DNA from: Clusia tigrina
Taxonomy: Eukaryota; Arthropoda; Insecta; Diptera; Clusiidae
Length of the DNA stretch: 64,000 bases
Direction of reading: 5' to 3'
Assembly: GCA_920105625.2 (NCBI GenBank)
Contig: OV050030.1
Location: 344,269,131 to 344,333,130, forward strand
A model generated the notes under the pieces. It was not told the DNA's origin, made no database searches, and was given only the letters and a program-made list of their open reading frames with translations. Of this stretch, positions 46,440 to 58,480 are shown piece by piece. A program made the translations under genes and the position numbers. Positions within the stretch are counted from its first letter, which is position 1. Every line of letters starts with the position of its first letter.

Positions 46440-48814
46440 GGCATAATTATTGCTCTCTTTCTTTTGGCTTTCCAGTCCACTGGCCTCGACTGGGCCGCTG
46501 GAAGTTTCCCTGGTTCCTTTGTTGGGATTGTCTATCCCTGCATTCTGCTGCCCGACGTCCCATTCGTCCACATGAGAAGCATCTTAACCCCTGTTTGGTG
46601 TTGCGTATCCTTGGTTCACTTCTGGAATCCCAATTTGGTCGCTGCTGACCACTCCCAGTTTTGAAATGATTTCTTCCTTGGTTAATTCCTTCCGTTGACT
46701 TAACTAGGGGACTACTGAAGTTACCCCTGCTATCACTCAAGGGTGGAACCGGGCGCCTCGTAGCTGGCTGCCTTCTACTTTGACCCCATTTAGTGTCTAC
46801 TTGGCACTGTCTACTTGCCTCATGACCGTAAGTTTGGCACTCCATAGAGTAGGGCGTATTTTTCCGTCCCTTGTTCATCCCTTGTGTGCCCTAGCTTATC
46901 ACAGAATGAGCAGATGGGTTTCCTTGGTAGGAACCTCCCAACGAGGAATTCCTGGTCTCTTTGTTGCGGAAATTGGCCCATCAATCTACCAATTCCACAT
47001 CTGTTTTGCTGCTGTACTGTTCCTAACTCTGTTGGAGCATTCGTCCAGCAGATTCCACCTGTTGTCGTTCGTTGTTGTATTGCTGCTTCAGCGGACGAGA
47101 CCGCTTCCACTAGCTCTGCCATACTCCTCGGCGTGAGAGTAAGAGTATAATTAGCTAAATCACTATTTATCAGGCCTGCCTTGAGCACAGAAATCATAGT
47201 CCGTTCTACTTGAGCCTTGTATGCTGCAACATTTTCTATAAACTGCCTGTTGGCTTCGGTCTCAGCAGCGTTCCCCAGAGACTGGAGCCTTCGTCCCCAG
47301 ACTGTCAATTCCTCCCCCGGTGTCTGAGTTGATTCCTGAATTTCCCGAACGAGATAGTCATACGACTTTTGTTTTAAATACGTCCTATCCAAAAGTGCAT
47401 ATAATTCTGCCAGGGTGCTTACTGAGCTATGCACCAGTAAAATCAAACGCATCACCTGTGGTTCTTTGCCTAATACACTTTATTAAGTGTTCCCCGTCCG
47501 CTTCCGGAACACTCTGTTGCGCTGGCTCACAACCTTCTTTGAAGCGCCGGAACTCAGTTCTCAGATCATACAACTCGGCTCCTGAGAACATGGGCACCAA
47601 CTTCTCCACCGCATGAGCAATTTCCAGAATGCCCATTTTATTACTTTGTATTTTCTCAATTGCTGGTAAAACCTTAGCTTTATTAATCTCTTTGGGAGTT
47701 TACAAATTCTCTTCTCCCGGATCTGAGAGGTAATTGGCCAGTGACGGACTCAAACTAATTAGTCTTCGATCGTTTGTTCGTACAGGCGAAATACTGTCCA
47801 CCTTATCGGAACTTTGCTGCACTGGTACTGCTTCCGGCTCCTTTGCTGGATATCCCTGATTTTTATTATTTATCGGGCTTCCCGGAGAAAAAGGCTCGAC
47901 ACCGATTTCAGATGCGCCAAACAAAAATTCCGCTTGCCTTTCTTCATTAAGTACTAATTTTGGCTTTACCATGCGGCTTATCCCTTCTGGTGTTAAATAT
48001 TCCGGCCAACGTACTTCCGGAGGCAATGTCAGTACTCTCTGCGTAACTCCAGCTGATGCTGATTTTGATCTCTCCCTATTCAGTGAGGTCCTATTGGTCG
48101 CCCGTCCTTTTTTCAATTCCGCACACTCCTTTTCCAACAGCGATGCTGCTTCCTCTGTTTCCGTCAATCTCTGGGAAAGTTCCTTTACATTCTTCTCAAG
48201 ATACTCTTTTTGTGCTCTCAAATCTTCTGTTTTCTTATAAAAACTGAACAATTTTTCTTCTGTTCTTCTTAGGATTGCCGTTAAGGCTGATCCGCTAATT
48301 CTAATGGTAACACAGCTCCCCCGGCATTCGCCTGCCTCCACAATTCCTGAGCTTCTTCCCTGCTCGTACTCGCTTCGAACTGGTCAACTATTTTCTCAGT
48401 AAACAGCTCCACCTCTGACTGCATTGATTTCAATCTGTTCCTTACTTCCTCGTCTGGCGAAACCAAACTCACAGTTTGTTGTCCTAATTCCTCTAATTCA
48501 GAACTAAATGTATCTGCCCATTCGTTGACCAGACTATTTATGTAGTCTGCGTAATTTTCCGCAAAATATTTTCCCTTGCCGTACTCAACTGCGTGAGGCA
48601 ACAACAGCCCGTGATTATTGTTGAACTCTCTCCCCACATTTTGCAACTGTGTTATTCGCTTGCGGTAATACACGTTGTCCTTACGTAACCTGCCGTCTTT
48701 CTTAAAGTTACGGACCAGTTTTTCAATCGTTTCGCCAATTTGCTCCTGCATCAGTAGTAATCCTTGCGCTTCCTTCGTCATATCCCAAATGCCAGAACAG
48801 ATGGCGTATCCCAA
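46440..48814 (-). pseudogene. Gypsy C Gag, several frames
   Basis: Blocks: 48814-48281 (N-terminal helical region with LQNVGREFNNNHGLLLPHAV), 48341-47700 (long coiled coil ALTAILRRTEEKLFSFYKKT, LEKNVKELSQRLTETEEAAS), 47636-47427 and 47455-46820 (capsid core LYALLDRTYLKQKSYDYLV, EELTVWGRRLQSLGNAAET, then CSFCDKLGHTRDE), and 46878-46447 (basic Gly/Arg/Gln-rich region with CFSCGRMGRRAAEC). The first finger lacks its last Cys in frame and the second has Arg in place of the zinc-binding His. At least four frameshifts. Gag would form the intracellular particle. Confidence 0.75.
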
Positions 48815-49522
48815 TTACAAATAAGAATCCAATAATTGTTAAACCTTGTTCCAATATTTTATTCTATCTTACTTAATGGTTCAAAGCAGAGTTATTAAAA
48901 AAAAAAATTCCACCGTCAATTCTATCTTTATATACATATTCTGCTATACTTGTTTTCCATCACAAAGTTCCGCTGTCTACCGGCGTCCATTAAGTCCTTC
49001 CATCAATGCAAATTGGCCCTTGACTTCCTCACATGTATCCCCATATCCAATCACTAACTTTAATACTCCCAAAAATCCTCCCAATTCGTAAAAACCGAAA
49101 TTGGATTTACAGGCAAAAATGTCTTGATTCATTCCCGGAAATTTGAATCCATATTTAATTTAAAAAAAAACCCGTAACGTATGCGCACGTAATAAAAACA
49201 TTTATATTCTTCCTAATACCCTAGCTCATGGTATTTAATTGTGTAAAAAAGTGAACAAATGTGTATCCAAATATATCCCTAACGACAAACAAACTCAAAA
49301 CCCCTACAAAAAAAATCCTCACAGCTAGGATGTACATACATAGACCGTTCGATCATACTGACGGTTTATGGTTGCCATTCTAAGCTGCGTGCAACAGCGC
49401 AAACGCGCCTGTATGTTGCAACTTCTTTGACCAGCGCTACGGCGCCTTCAGGGGCGCAGAAGTATCTACTTAGATTACGCTATAATACATTCTACTCACC
49501 ATTTTATTCGATGACATCTTTC
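48815..49522. other. Non-coding; possible 5' UTR/LTR of Gypsy C
   Basis: AT-rich with no supported ORF. Upstream of gag on the minus strand, so 5' LTR material is expected here, but no LTR boundaries or primer-binding site could be defined. Confidence 0.35.
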
Positions 49523-51400
49523 TCATAAGGTCCTCTGTCCTTTGGGTCCTTTGACTTTCGTTGCAGGATGCTTCCCTGCTTCAGGTGATAGCACGCAGCC
49601 TTGTCGGACTCCAGTAGTAACTAGTATACGACCACTCAGCTCCTTTTTATGCAAGATGCGACTGCCAGTGTTGGTGTATAATTCTAGGACTAGCTGAATT
49701 AGGGGTTTTGGTACACCTTTACATGCCAATGCATTCCAAGTCGCATGATGGTGAAGACTATCGAATGCTTTTTGGTGAGGAGATCGCCATTCTACCGGCT
49801 CCTCTACTATTACTCTGAGGCTGTTGACGTGTTCAACGCAGGAGCGTCCAGCTCGAAAGCCTGCTTGTTCCCTTCGTAGAATTGTCTTCAGAGCGCTCGA
49901 TATGCGGGTGTTAATTATTTCAGGAATTATTTTGTTCACCATGTTCAGAAGCGTTATTCCCCGCCAGTTCTTATTATCAGACAGATCACATTTCTTAGGA
50001 AGATTGATGATGGTACCTTCCTTCAATTCTACAGACAACTCTCCTTTAACCCAAAAGTTGTCAATTATCAGGCTAATTAGGCGCGCACTGGTTTCATAGT
50101 CCGCCTCTAAAAGTTCAGGTGCAAAATCGTCAAGTCCTGCTGATTTGTTGTTTTTAAGGGTTTTTATTGCATTTGTTATTTCCTGCGTGCTTGGACTGCT
50201 AGTTTGAATTGAGCTGTTTACAGCGTATGACAAACAATCCCAAATATTTTGTACGGCTGCTGGTACCGAGGAGAGCATATGTTTGTAGTATTCCTCCCAC
50301 ACTGCAAGCTGTTTTTCTGCAGCTGTGATCAATTCACCCGATGAGTTTTTAAGTGGTTTATCTGCTTGGTAATTATTGCAACGATTCGCCAGTTTTTCGC
50401 TGTTTTAAACAGACCCCTGCTGCGGTTGGATTCTGCAGCTGACTGGGCTTCTGATGCAAGTGCGTCTGAAATGGCATATTTGTTTCGACGAACGCTGGCT
50501 TTTATTTCTTTGTCCAGATAACTGTATAAAGATTTTTGTTGAGCTTTGTCTCGCCGTGTTCTGGCTGTATACAATGCGGCCTTCGTTTGCTTCCTTCGCT
50601 GTATGAGGCTCGATGTTGTATCAGATAACCAACACTTTCGATTCCGCTGTGGATACCCAACGTGCCATTTAGCAGACTCGCAGAAGATGTTTCTGATTAT
50701 CGTCCAGTCACGGCATTGTTCGGCGTTTAACGCGTTTGCGGCTACTTGCAGTAATTGGACATAGCTTTGGCGTATCTTTGGATTTTGGAGATTTTGTATT
50801 TTGAATTTGCTCTGAACAAGCGACTGGTGTGATTTGTTGACAGCGGCAAATTTAAGGCGTGCTATTCCTATTAGCAGATGGTGTTCACTGGCGCAGTCAG
50901 CTCCTCACTTATTCTGCACGTCCAGCAGAGAGCCTCTCCAAGTGCAGCTTATTGCGATGTGATCGATTTGATTTTCGTGATCGGGTGATACCCACGTTAT
51001 TTTATGTTTGGCCTTATGCGGAAATATTGTGCCTCCAATGATCAGATTATTACTGGCGCAAAATTCGGTGAAGAGGTCACAATTTTCGGTCATTCTACCC
51101 AAGCTATGTGCACCCATAACACGCTCCATGTTTCTATTGTCCGGGCCGACTTGAGCATTGAAGTCTCCAAATAATAGCAATATATCACCTTTGATGGAAT
51201 TTGATGATACACTTGATAGAAGACTATAGAATGCGTATTCTTCGACGTAGTGGGCAGCATCTGTTGGTGCATAACATTGGATGCAGGTAATGTTTCTGAC
51301 GCGGGATCGAAAACAGGCCAATATAATTCGATCCAAGTGTGGAATCCACACGATTAGAGCTGCGAGTTCCGCCAGCAGTTGCTGCGAACCCTAAATCTAA
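49523..51400 (-). mobile_element. RTE-clade LINE fragment
   Basis: Minus-strand single-ORF LINE piece with endonuclease followed by the first half of RT. The 3' half, including the YADD box, is missing. The element is 5' truncated or decayed near 51400. Confidence 0.75.
49523..51400 (-). pseudogene. RTE-type endonuclease-reverse transcriptase, truncated
   Basis: 51351-50905: endonuclease (NITCIQCYAPTDAAHYVEEY, ILLLFGDFNAQVGPDN, HKITWVSPDHENQIDHIAIS), with all three typical catalytic surroundings. 50905-50329: linker with a helical, basic region (KEIKASVRRNKYAISDALAS). 50332-49523: RT start to motif GVRQGCVLSP (NNKSAGLDDFAPELL, GTIINLPKKCDLSDNKNWRG, RREQAGFRAGRSCVEHVNSL, KAFDSLHHHATWNALACKGV). 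The ORF then ends in unrelated residues (EAGKHPATKVKGPKGQ), so the downstream RT was lost. The motif set fits the RTE clade. Confidence 0.8.
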
Positions 51401-51497
51401 CACCAAACGTCAGCTGAGATATCATTCTTATCAAGTATGAATCTCACAAATGACCACCAAAGCCGTTTATGCATTTTATATTTCGAGACCATTCTCA

Positions 51498-51650
51498 AGT
51501 GCAACGACACAAACCTCCCAAAGAGCAAAGTCAGTACGATCAGTACAATGACATAAATCAGCTGAAGTGCAATGACACAAACCTTCCAAAAAGCAAAGTC
51601 AGTACGATTAGTACAATGACATAAATTAACTGAAGTGCAATGACATAAAC
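51498..51650. repeat. 68-bp tandem repeat, two and a fraction copies
   Basis: Units 51498-51565 and 51566-51633 (both begin AGTGCAA(C/T)GACACAAACC), then a partial third from 51634. About six mismatches between the two full copies. It holds no ORF. Confidence 0.92.
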
Positions 51651-52544
51651 AACCCCTAAATGCAACGTCTGCAATTCTCAGTGCATTAGCACTTGTTCAG
51701 CTACGGCTTTGCACTCTGCCTATTGGTGGTTATAGACGTTTACCTCTCTTTCTACCCTCCTAAATAATTTTAGAAAATACTTTTGTGCCTACAGCAGCGA
51801 TAACAAATAATCGATGTTAACTAAGTTAGTTAAGGTTTCGGCATAGGTAATTTAAAATTGTTAGTTCAGTTTTAAAATAAACTCCGTAATAAAAACAACG
51901 TTGAACTGAAGTTCTCTCCGCGTTTTATTAACGTAACTTGCGCGTGGTTGCTTAGATAGCAAGAACCCAACCCCACTCGACCGTGGTTGGCCGCTGGGGT
52001 TGCACACTACACTAAGGTCAAACCATCTTCTGTTGTTACTTCTGCAGAGAGCCATCTAGTTTAGCTTAGGCCTAAAAAAAGCAAATTGTAGCTTACGAAC
52101 ACTTTGCTCATCTGGGCTAGTCGTGAGGCTTCCAAAAATGTTCGAACGTTCCATGTTCCAGATCTAGTCCTATTTTTCATGCAAATGGTCGTCAACTTTG
52201 AAAGGGTTCGATTTCTCCGAGCCTTATTTGTTGCGGTTTTGTTGATAGATGATATTTAAGATTAGCAGGTTATCAGCCTACCTTTCGATTCCGGTGTCGA
52301 TGTATCGATTTTAGCCACCAGACTTGCTGTCAACCTTTGGTTCACTTTGCAACAGCGTTTCTTCGGTTGCCGATGGTAAGGTTATACAGCCTTTACTGGG
52401 TCGCCAGAGCCTCGTTTGTTATCGACAAGGAGTACCACGTGTAGGTGAGGTTGACTATTGGATGGAAGAGGCTATGTGTTCGCAGTTTCCATCCCAGACC
52501 CATCTTGTGTAGATCACCAATGGGCCCCCAAATGCATACATATA
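51651..52544. other. No gene recognised
   Basis: About 900 bases without a supported ORF. 51840-52070 contains AATAAACTCCGTAATAAAAAC and a GC-rich CCCAACCCC region, vaguely LTR-like, but no second copy was found. Confidence 0.35.
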
Positions 52545-52668
52545 CATAGTCATATACTTACACATACACATACATATATATACATATACATATTCATAAA
52601 CATATACATTTACTTACAGATCTACATATGGATATACATATATCTATATATACATATACATATACATT

Positions 52669-52743
<75 letters not shown>

Positions 52744-52770
52744 TCGTATATATATATATATTTTTTTTTA
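52545..52770. repeat. CATA/TA microsatellite
   Basis: ACATATACATA-type repeats grade into pure TA (about 52665-52742). Confidence 0.95.
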
Positions 52771-52999
52771 TATTTGAAATCTTCTAAAAGACACGAGGGG
52801 GTACGCACCACCCAAGAGTGTGAGATTTTTACTCACTAACACCACCTCCCTAACCTAACAGTTACGCTAAGCCTCAAAGGCCTGATAGCGATTTAGGAAG
52901 TATATTAAACAGATATACAAACATATACAAAGAGAACTACTCGCGGTTTGAAAGAAAAAGTGTTATTTTAAATTTCCATTTATGCCACAAAGACCAGAT

Positions 53000-53620
53000 C
53001 AAGAAGTCTAACCATCTTTTTATAGATTGAATTTTTCTGCGAGAGGCCTAAACTGAAAATAGATTTTATAAACTCAGAATCATTTGAAAATGGGAAGAGT
53101 CTAATAGGGTCATCACTTGAATGTTCCCAACACAGAGTTGGCAAATTAAAATCACCCAAAATTAGGATTTTATCATTTGGCTTTTGTTTCTTAGCTAATA
53201 AGGAGATAACCTCTAAGTGAAGGTGGTATATTTCCGGAGATGATGGCGGTGTTATTTACGAACAGGACACATAAATATTCACGTTTGCCAATCTGGTTTG
53301 AACGCAACATATTTCAATACAAACAGCTTCCAAGATACTAGTTCTTCCGAGAACAGGGCCTTACTTACTGCAATATGAACCCCCCGACTAGAGTAGACAT
53401 TGAAAAAACAGAGGCCCTGTCTTTCCTACATACAATGAAATTAGAAGCAAAAATCTCTGACGAAAGGATACATGGGCGAAGCCATGTTTCCGAAAATGCA
53501 ATAACATCATGTACGAAAGCAGAACTGGCTAGCAAAACGTTTGCAAGCTTTGTAGTTAAACCCCGTACGTTTTGGTATAACAATAACAGATCAGTAACGG
53601 CGTTTAGTTTTTTGAACCTG
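53000..53620 (-). pseudogene. CR1-like endonuclease (N-terminal part)
   Basis: 53583-53365 reads LYQNVRGLTTKLANVLLASS, VIAFSETWLRPC (first endonuclease motif N-RG and ETWL). After shifts, LILGDFNLPTLCW is readable at about 53105-53150 and LLDLVFVA near 52990-53010. Frameshifts and stops lie between. RT is missing. Confidence 0.65.
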
Positions 53621-53639
53621 GTTTTGCATTAAGTGTAGC

Positions 53640-54572
53640 AATTCAAGGATGTGCTCGTGACTCATACCACTGTATTTAGAGGCCGGAATTTTGGGTCAAC
53701 AATAGTTTCAAACAAGTCTGTAGGTACCATAATATTGAAAGATGAGGTATACCTAACAAATTTTAACTTGAACTTAGAAATTTGAAAGTTAACTTTAGAA
53801 GATGTGGAAGACCAGATTCGATATGAAATCGTATGTTGTCCTCCGTTGTATCGCCATAGAATTTCGCGACAAATACCATTTTCATCGGAGCTATTACAAT
53901 TAGTTTTTTACCAACTACGCTTTTATCGTTTTCAGACATACCACGAACCGAATTACCTGGACTTGGAGTTGGAACAGAGGATGAAGCAATACTAGCATAT
54001 GTTTTGCTCACAACAGTCTTAGAACAATTTAATCCCGGTAAAGGGCTGAATACTAATATATTATCAGCCGGAATAGCCAAGTTAGTCAAATTCGGAGAAG
54101 GGTCCACATCAACTGGCAGAATTCCAACTGATGACAAGTCCTGAACAGGCTTTGTTACTATATCGGAAACAGTAGGCTTAAGAGAATGCTTAAGAGAAGC
54201 CTCAGACTTAGCAACTGATACAACCATATTTGAAGACATAGTGTTAGCGCTTCGCAAAACAGTCTTATTACGCTTTCGCTTAGGAGAAACTACATTATCC
54301 TCCATGCACTTCAACTCTGAAAAGAATGTTTCGTATTCCTCAAGCCTCTGGCAACATCAAGGAATGCCTTACGGAAAACTCTAAACATCTAAATCACAAC
54401 ATTTACGGCAAGAGCAGCGAATACCCTTACCATCAATGATGTTGTCGAGTACGATCGTACGATCGCTGCCGTCGTTGCTGCTGTAATTGTTGTTGTTCTT
54501 GTCATTATTGTGGCTGTCGTTGTCGTCTAGGGGTTTACAGTGCTGCGAACCTCGACGTATGCCAATCCACAT
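53640..54572 (-). pseudogene. CR1-like ORF1 relic
   Basis: 54314-53763: Ser/Pro-rich middle and the start of the C-terminal domain (VFVAKFYGDTTEDNIRFHIE). The domain end is readable beyond a shift (MVPTDLFETIVDPKFRPLNT) near 53680. Upstream, 54572-54381 has a Cys-rich piece GIRCSCRKCC, possibly from the PHD-like finger of CR1 ORF1. The ORF1 stop overlaps an ATG (ATGA) near 53670. Confidence 0.6.
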
Positions 54573-54589
54573 TCAGCCAGCCTGCTTCT

Positions 54590-56178
54590 GCATTCGGCTC
54601 GAATGCATAAGCAGGCGGGATGGACCATACAGATCCTGTAGCTGTTGATCGTCTTTGGTGCGCATCTTGACTCCACAAAGAAGTTCGAAGTCGAATTTAT
54701 TGCTCGCTGAACTCGTTCTACATGCTATACCACTTCGTGGTGTCGTCACTACAGACTTTAGACAGTACAGAAATGATTACTGCATTGAGCCTCTCCACCT
54801 GTCCGTTTACACGGGGAAGCCCAGTTGTCGTCTTGATTAGCTTAGTGTCTTCGTCTTCGCAATACTGTACAAAATCTTGAGCAGTGAAACCTGAGCCCTT
54901 ATCTGAAATGATACAAAGGGGATTACCAAATGCTGCGGTCTGGCAGCGTATATTCGTGATAATTTCATTGGCTGTGGGAGACTTTGTTGGGTATAACCAG
55001 CAAAACTTTGTGAAGGCATCTACCACGGCTAGTATGTTTTTATAATTCTTGCTGGTTAGTTCTAACGACCACAAATAATAGATATGAGAGGTCTGCAACG
55101 GCACGTTCTTTTTGCAGCGGATGTAACAGTCCTTCATGTTTACCCTATCTCTAATTCATAACTCGTATATTGGCGCAGGGCGTCTGTTGTCTTCTTGCTC
55201 ATAAAATATACGGGATGCCATTGATCGTGATCCGTCGATTTTTGCATTAGAATGGCTCCAAATCCGTCTATGGATGCATCAGTGTGTACTTCGGTTTCGT
55301 ATTTTACATTCTATATAGCCAATACTGGATTTGAAATTAAATATTTCTTTACTTTATAGCGCTCTGTTCTTTTGGACCTGTTATGAACTTTGTGCTGCTC
55401 TTCGTTAGGGAAGTCAAGGGCTTTGAGATAACAGCGTAATTGCATATAAATTTTCTAAGATATTCTGTAAGAGCCAGAAAACTTTCCAATTGTTTGAGTG
55501 TCTGCGGCGTCTTGAATTTGGAAGCGGCTTATATCTTCTCTGGTGTTGGATATAGCATTTTATTTTCAATGATGTGATACAGAAACTGACGTGTTTTTAA
55601 AAATTAACACTTCTTCAGATTCAGCAGGTGATAACAATTTCAGTGCCAGTGCTTCTTGTTCATTTTCAGCTGGGCTGATTACGTCGTTTACATACGGCAA
55701 TGCAATGCCTTTTCGGGTCAACGGTCGAAAGATTGCATTGATGTGTCTTTGGAATACTCCTAGCGAATTGGAAAACCGAAAGAAACCCTAAGACATTGGT
55801 GTGGGCATTCTGCGTTACAAATTATGTAAACTTCTTAGCGGCATCTGCTACTGGTACATGAAAAAATCCGTTTTTCAAATCTATAGTGGTGAACACCAGA
55901 GATTCCTGCAAGCGAAAGAGCTGGTCATCGATAAGTGGTAGCGGAAAATGGTCTTTTATGATTACCTTATTGACGCGTCTGTAGTCAATGCAAAGCCGTG
56001 GAGTGCCATCCTTTTTTTTCACAAGTACCACAGGACTCGAAAACTCTGACTCCGAATCTTCAATTACGACGTTTTTTAACAACTCGTCCAATTGTCCTTC
56101 TATAATGCATGAATCTGTAAATGCACTTCGCCGAGGCCGTTTGAAAATTGGAGCTTCGTTGTTTAATATAATTTTCAC
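54590..56178 (-). pseudogene. Gypsy D pol: RT, RNase H, integrase
   Basis: 56178-55822: RT fingers (SPVVLVKKKDGTPRLCIDYR, TTIDLKNGFFHVPV). A shifted block to about 55575 has LPYVNDVISPAE in place of the YxDD box (Asp to Asn). RNase H is readable near 55290-55150 (TDASIDGFGAILMQKS, YELEIG). 55137-54718: integrase core (YKNILAVVDAFTKFCWLYPT, CIISDKGSGFTAQDFVQYC, GLPRVNGQVERLN) with Asp, Asp and Glu positions all retained, followed by a shifted tail (FELLCGVKMRTKDDQ) to about 54590. Between RNase H and integrase, the zinc finger is missing. Confidence 0.8.
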
Positions 56179-56393
56179 CTCGATGTTAGTAGATTTAGAT
56201 TTTTCCGACCTATAATTTGCGTTTAACTCACGAACTTCGTTTTGGCAGACTCGCTTACTGTCTCGTTAATGGCTGGCTGGGCATTAGGGGACACCACATC
56301 AATCTTCATTATATTCATTTCATCGGCTGCAAAATCGTGCTCACTTGGCATCTTCCGCATATTGACACCATTCCGATTGAACGATATTTGCGC

Positions 56394-57245
56394 TTACAAA
56401 CATAGCTCTTCACCGATTAGTAGGTTAATGTCCATACAGTTTGCGGCTACCACGATAAAACTCAGAGCATACTCGTTCTCATCAATACACACATTTTGCT
56501 CGAATTGCCCAATCGGATTTATTTTACTGGCATTACGATCGTTGCCAAATCCGATCAAACACACGTTGCAGTCTTTAAATTTTGACATGCACAGTTCGTT
56601 GTAAAAGTCGTCACGAATTATAATAAATTTGCTGTCTGTGTCAAATAACGCCAAGCACTTCCTCTCATTGAACATTACTTCTTTAGATGTAATGTTTTTT
56701 TTGTTTTTTACAACACGCACGTTTGCTTTTTCGTTGGTTTTATTTTAACCAGTTTCTTTACAGTTCTTAGAGATGTGGCCATATTGGTTGCATTTAATGC
56801 ATTTTCTGCCTATCTCTTTGTTCGTACACTTGTTTGCCACATGTCCCTTGCCACAATTAAAAGAACTGATTGCTTTTTTGCACTGCTTTGAGCCACTTGC
56901 ATCCTTTTGTCTTTTCCGGCTTTTTCACATATTTTCATTTTGCCACTCTTGATTTGGTAGTCTTTCAACTTATTTTTAAAATCACACAAATTTCGAGCTC
57001 CATACAAGATTCATTTACTTATTGTAATTTCATCAATGCCGTTGATCACATATTGAAAGAGTGCGTCATTTTTAATATTTCCACGTGTCAGTTGCTCAAG
57101 CCAACTGACCTACTGAATGTAAAAGTGTCGTCGGTGCATTCTAAATGCTCTTCGTTAGCTTGACTGCGGAACTGTAACATGAATCTCTACAATATTTTTC
57201 TTGCACTGTAAACAATTCTGAGCATTTCCTTAAACCTATAGTATA
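56394..57245 (-). pseudogene. Gypsy D Gag end, nucleocapsid and protease
   Basis: 56720-56394: protease (KCLALFDTDSKFIIIRDDFY, where the active-site triplet reads DTD instead of DTG/DSG). Upstream, about 56810-56740: one zinc knuckle CIKCNQYGHISKNC. 57007-56810 is basic. 57240-57010 carries gag-like pieces (LTRGNIKNDALFQYVINGID) with stops. The gag ends at the Gypsy E target site. Confidence 0.65.
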
Positions 57246-57251
57246 TATATA

Positions 57252-57480
57252 TGTAACATGGCATCACTCTTCATGCGTTGCGAGACGGCATCCCTACGCT
57301 GCGAACGATAGGAGGAAGATAAGTAGCGAGTCGTCAGTTGTCAGCCGGATTTCAGCCGAATCAGTCGTTTTCTTATTTCTTTTATTAATTTGACATTTAA
57401 CTTGAACATAATTTAAACTCTTTGTTTTACTTTAATTAAACTCTGTACTTTCTATAATTATATAAATTGTCTAATTTACA
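57252..57480 (+). repeat. Gypsy E 5' LTR
   Basis: 229 bp, TG...CA, near-identical partner at 61280-61509. Followed at 57482 by TGGGGCTCAACC, a candidate tRNA primer-binding site. Confidence 0.92.
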
Positions 57481-57481
57481 T

Positions 57482-57499
57482 TGGGGCTCAACCATTCGT
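57482..57499 (+). other. Candidate primer-binding site of Gypsy E
   Basis: TGGGGCTCAACCATTCGT immediately after the LTR (one base offset), beginning TGG. The tRNA is not identified. Confidence 0.5.
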
Positions 57500-57538
57500 A
57501 AAAGAATATAAGAAAAGTGAATTTAGTTTAAAAAAAAC

Positions 57539-58480
57539 ATGTTACGTTCAAATAAAAAGGGTCGTAGACAAAACGCGAACGCCAGCGTGTGCACAACAAG
57601 CGGAGAAGAGCATGCGCAAGCAGAGCAGCGGACAACCAGTAACAAGATCGTGCAAAACGAAGAGAAAGCTTCGAATCCTACGAAGAAGACACATACGTAC
57701 GCACCAGCGAGTTGACGGAATTAATCAAAGTACGGGCGGGAAAATTAGCACAAGACGATACAAACAAAATTAAAAACAGTGTGACTATGGAAGCCTTTTC
57801 CAAAGTTGTGCCCGATTTTGATGGTCTTTCGATTCCAGTGAATCAATGGATATGCAATTTCGAAGCGAACGCGGAAGTATATGAATTAAATCAAAGGCAC
57901 AAATATGTGAACGCTCGTAATAAAATTATAGGTACCGCAAAGTAATTTTTGGAAACCACTACTGTTTATGACTACGAATCGTTGTGCACAGTGTGACGAG
58001 AAGAATTCGTGCAGAAGTTGAGCAGCGCTGAAGTACATAGGCAGCTGCGCTGTCGCAGAAAACGTACAACGGAGAAATTTCACGATTATGTGCTTCAAGT
58101 GCTCAAAATAGCTGCGCTTGGAGATATAGAAGATGAAGCTGTCATAAGTTATATAGTTGATGGCATAGATGTGCCTGATGATTTAAAATTTCCGTTGTAT
58201 AGCGCACCAACATTTAAAGAACTAAGAAAGAGGTACGAATTAGTAGAAACGTTGACAAAAGAAGGTTCGACAAACAAACGCTGACAGAATGTTCAAACAC
58301 AGATGGAACAATATGAAAAAGACATTATGGTGGAACCTAAACAGCCATACTGCTATAATTGAGGATCTGCTCAGCATAAGAGGGCGGAGTGTAAAGAAGA
58401 AACAAAATGTTTCAAATGCAATGGTATGGGGCACATGGGTAAGCAGTGTAGAAACTCAAGACCTACTGTCAATATGGTGG
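57539..58480 (+). pseudogene. Gypsy E Gag with zinc knuckles
   Basis: ATG 57539 (MLRSNKKGRRQNANASVCTT); a frameshift near 57690 leads to 57712-57945 (FSKVVPDFDGLSIPVNQWIC), a stop at 57943, then 58009-58284 (KFHDYVLQVLKIAALGDIED, capsid C-terminal part). The nucleocapsid near 58340-58470 has a decayed first knuckle (HKRAEC part) and an intact second, CFKCNGMGHMGKQC. It would build the particle; not one frame. Confidence 0.75.

Larger units (their letters stand above)
44506..48814 (-). mobile_element. Gypsy element C (mdg1/412-like), LTRs not resolved
   Basis: Minus-strand gag (48814 to about 46440) and pol (46164-44506) of a Gypsy-family LTR retrotransposon without env. The long multi-block Gag is reminiscent of the mdg1/412 group (inference). 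RNase H and the integrase zinc finger are deleted. Confidence 0.75.
53000..54600 (-). mobile_element. CR1-like LINE fragment
   Basis: Minus-strand ORF1 end and ORF2 endonuclease part, with RT absent. Placed in the CR1/L2 group from the endonuclease start and the ORF1 C-terminus; clade assignment is tentative. Confidence 0.6.
54590..57245 (-). mobile_element. Gypsy element D, decayed
   Basis: Minus-strand Gypsy pol with nucleocapsid and gag remains. Coding segments resemble the plus-strand Gypsy E (same GxDAFTKFCWLYPTKS type core), indicating the same lineage in opposite orientation. LTRs not seen. Confidence 0.75.

Noticed and set aside
43396..49522. LTR pair for Gypsy C
   Set aside because: Both expected LTR regions are non-coding, but I could not match them to each other, so no LTR is called.
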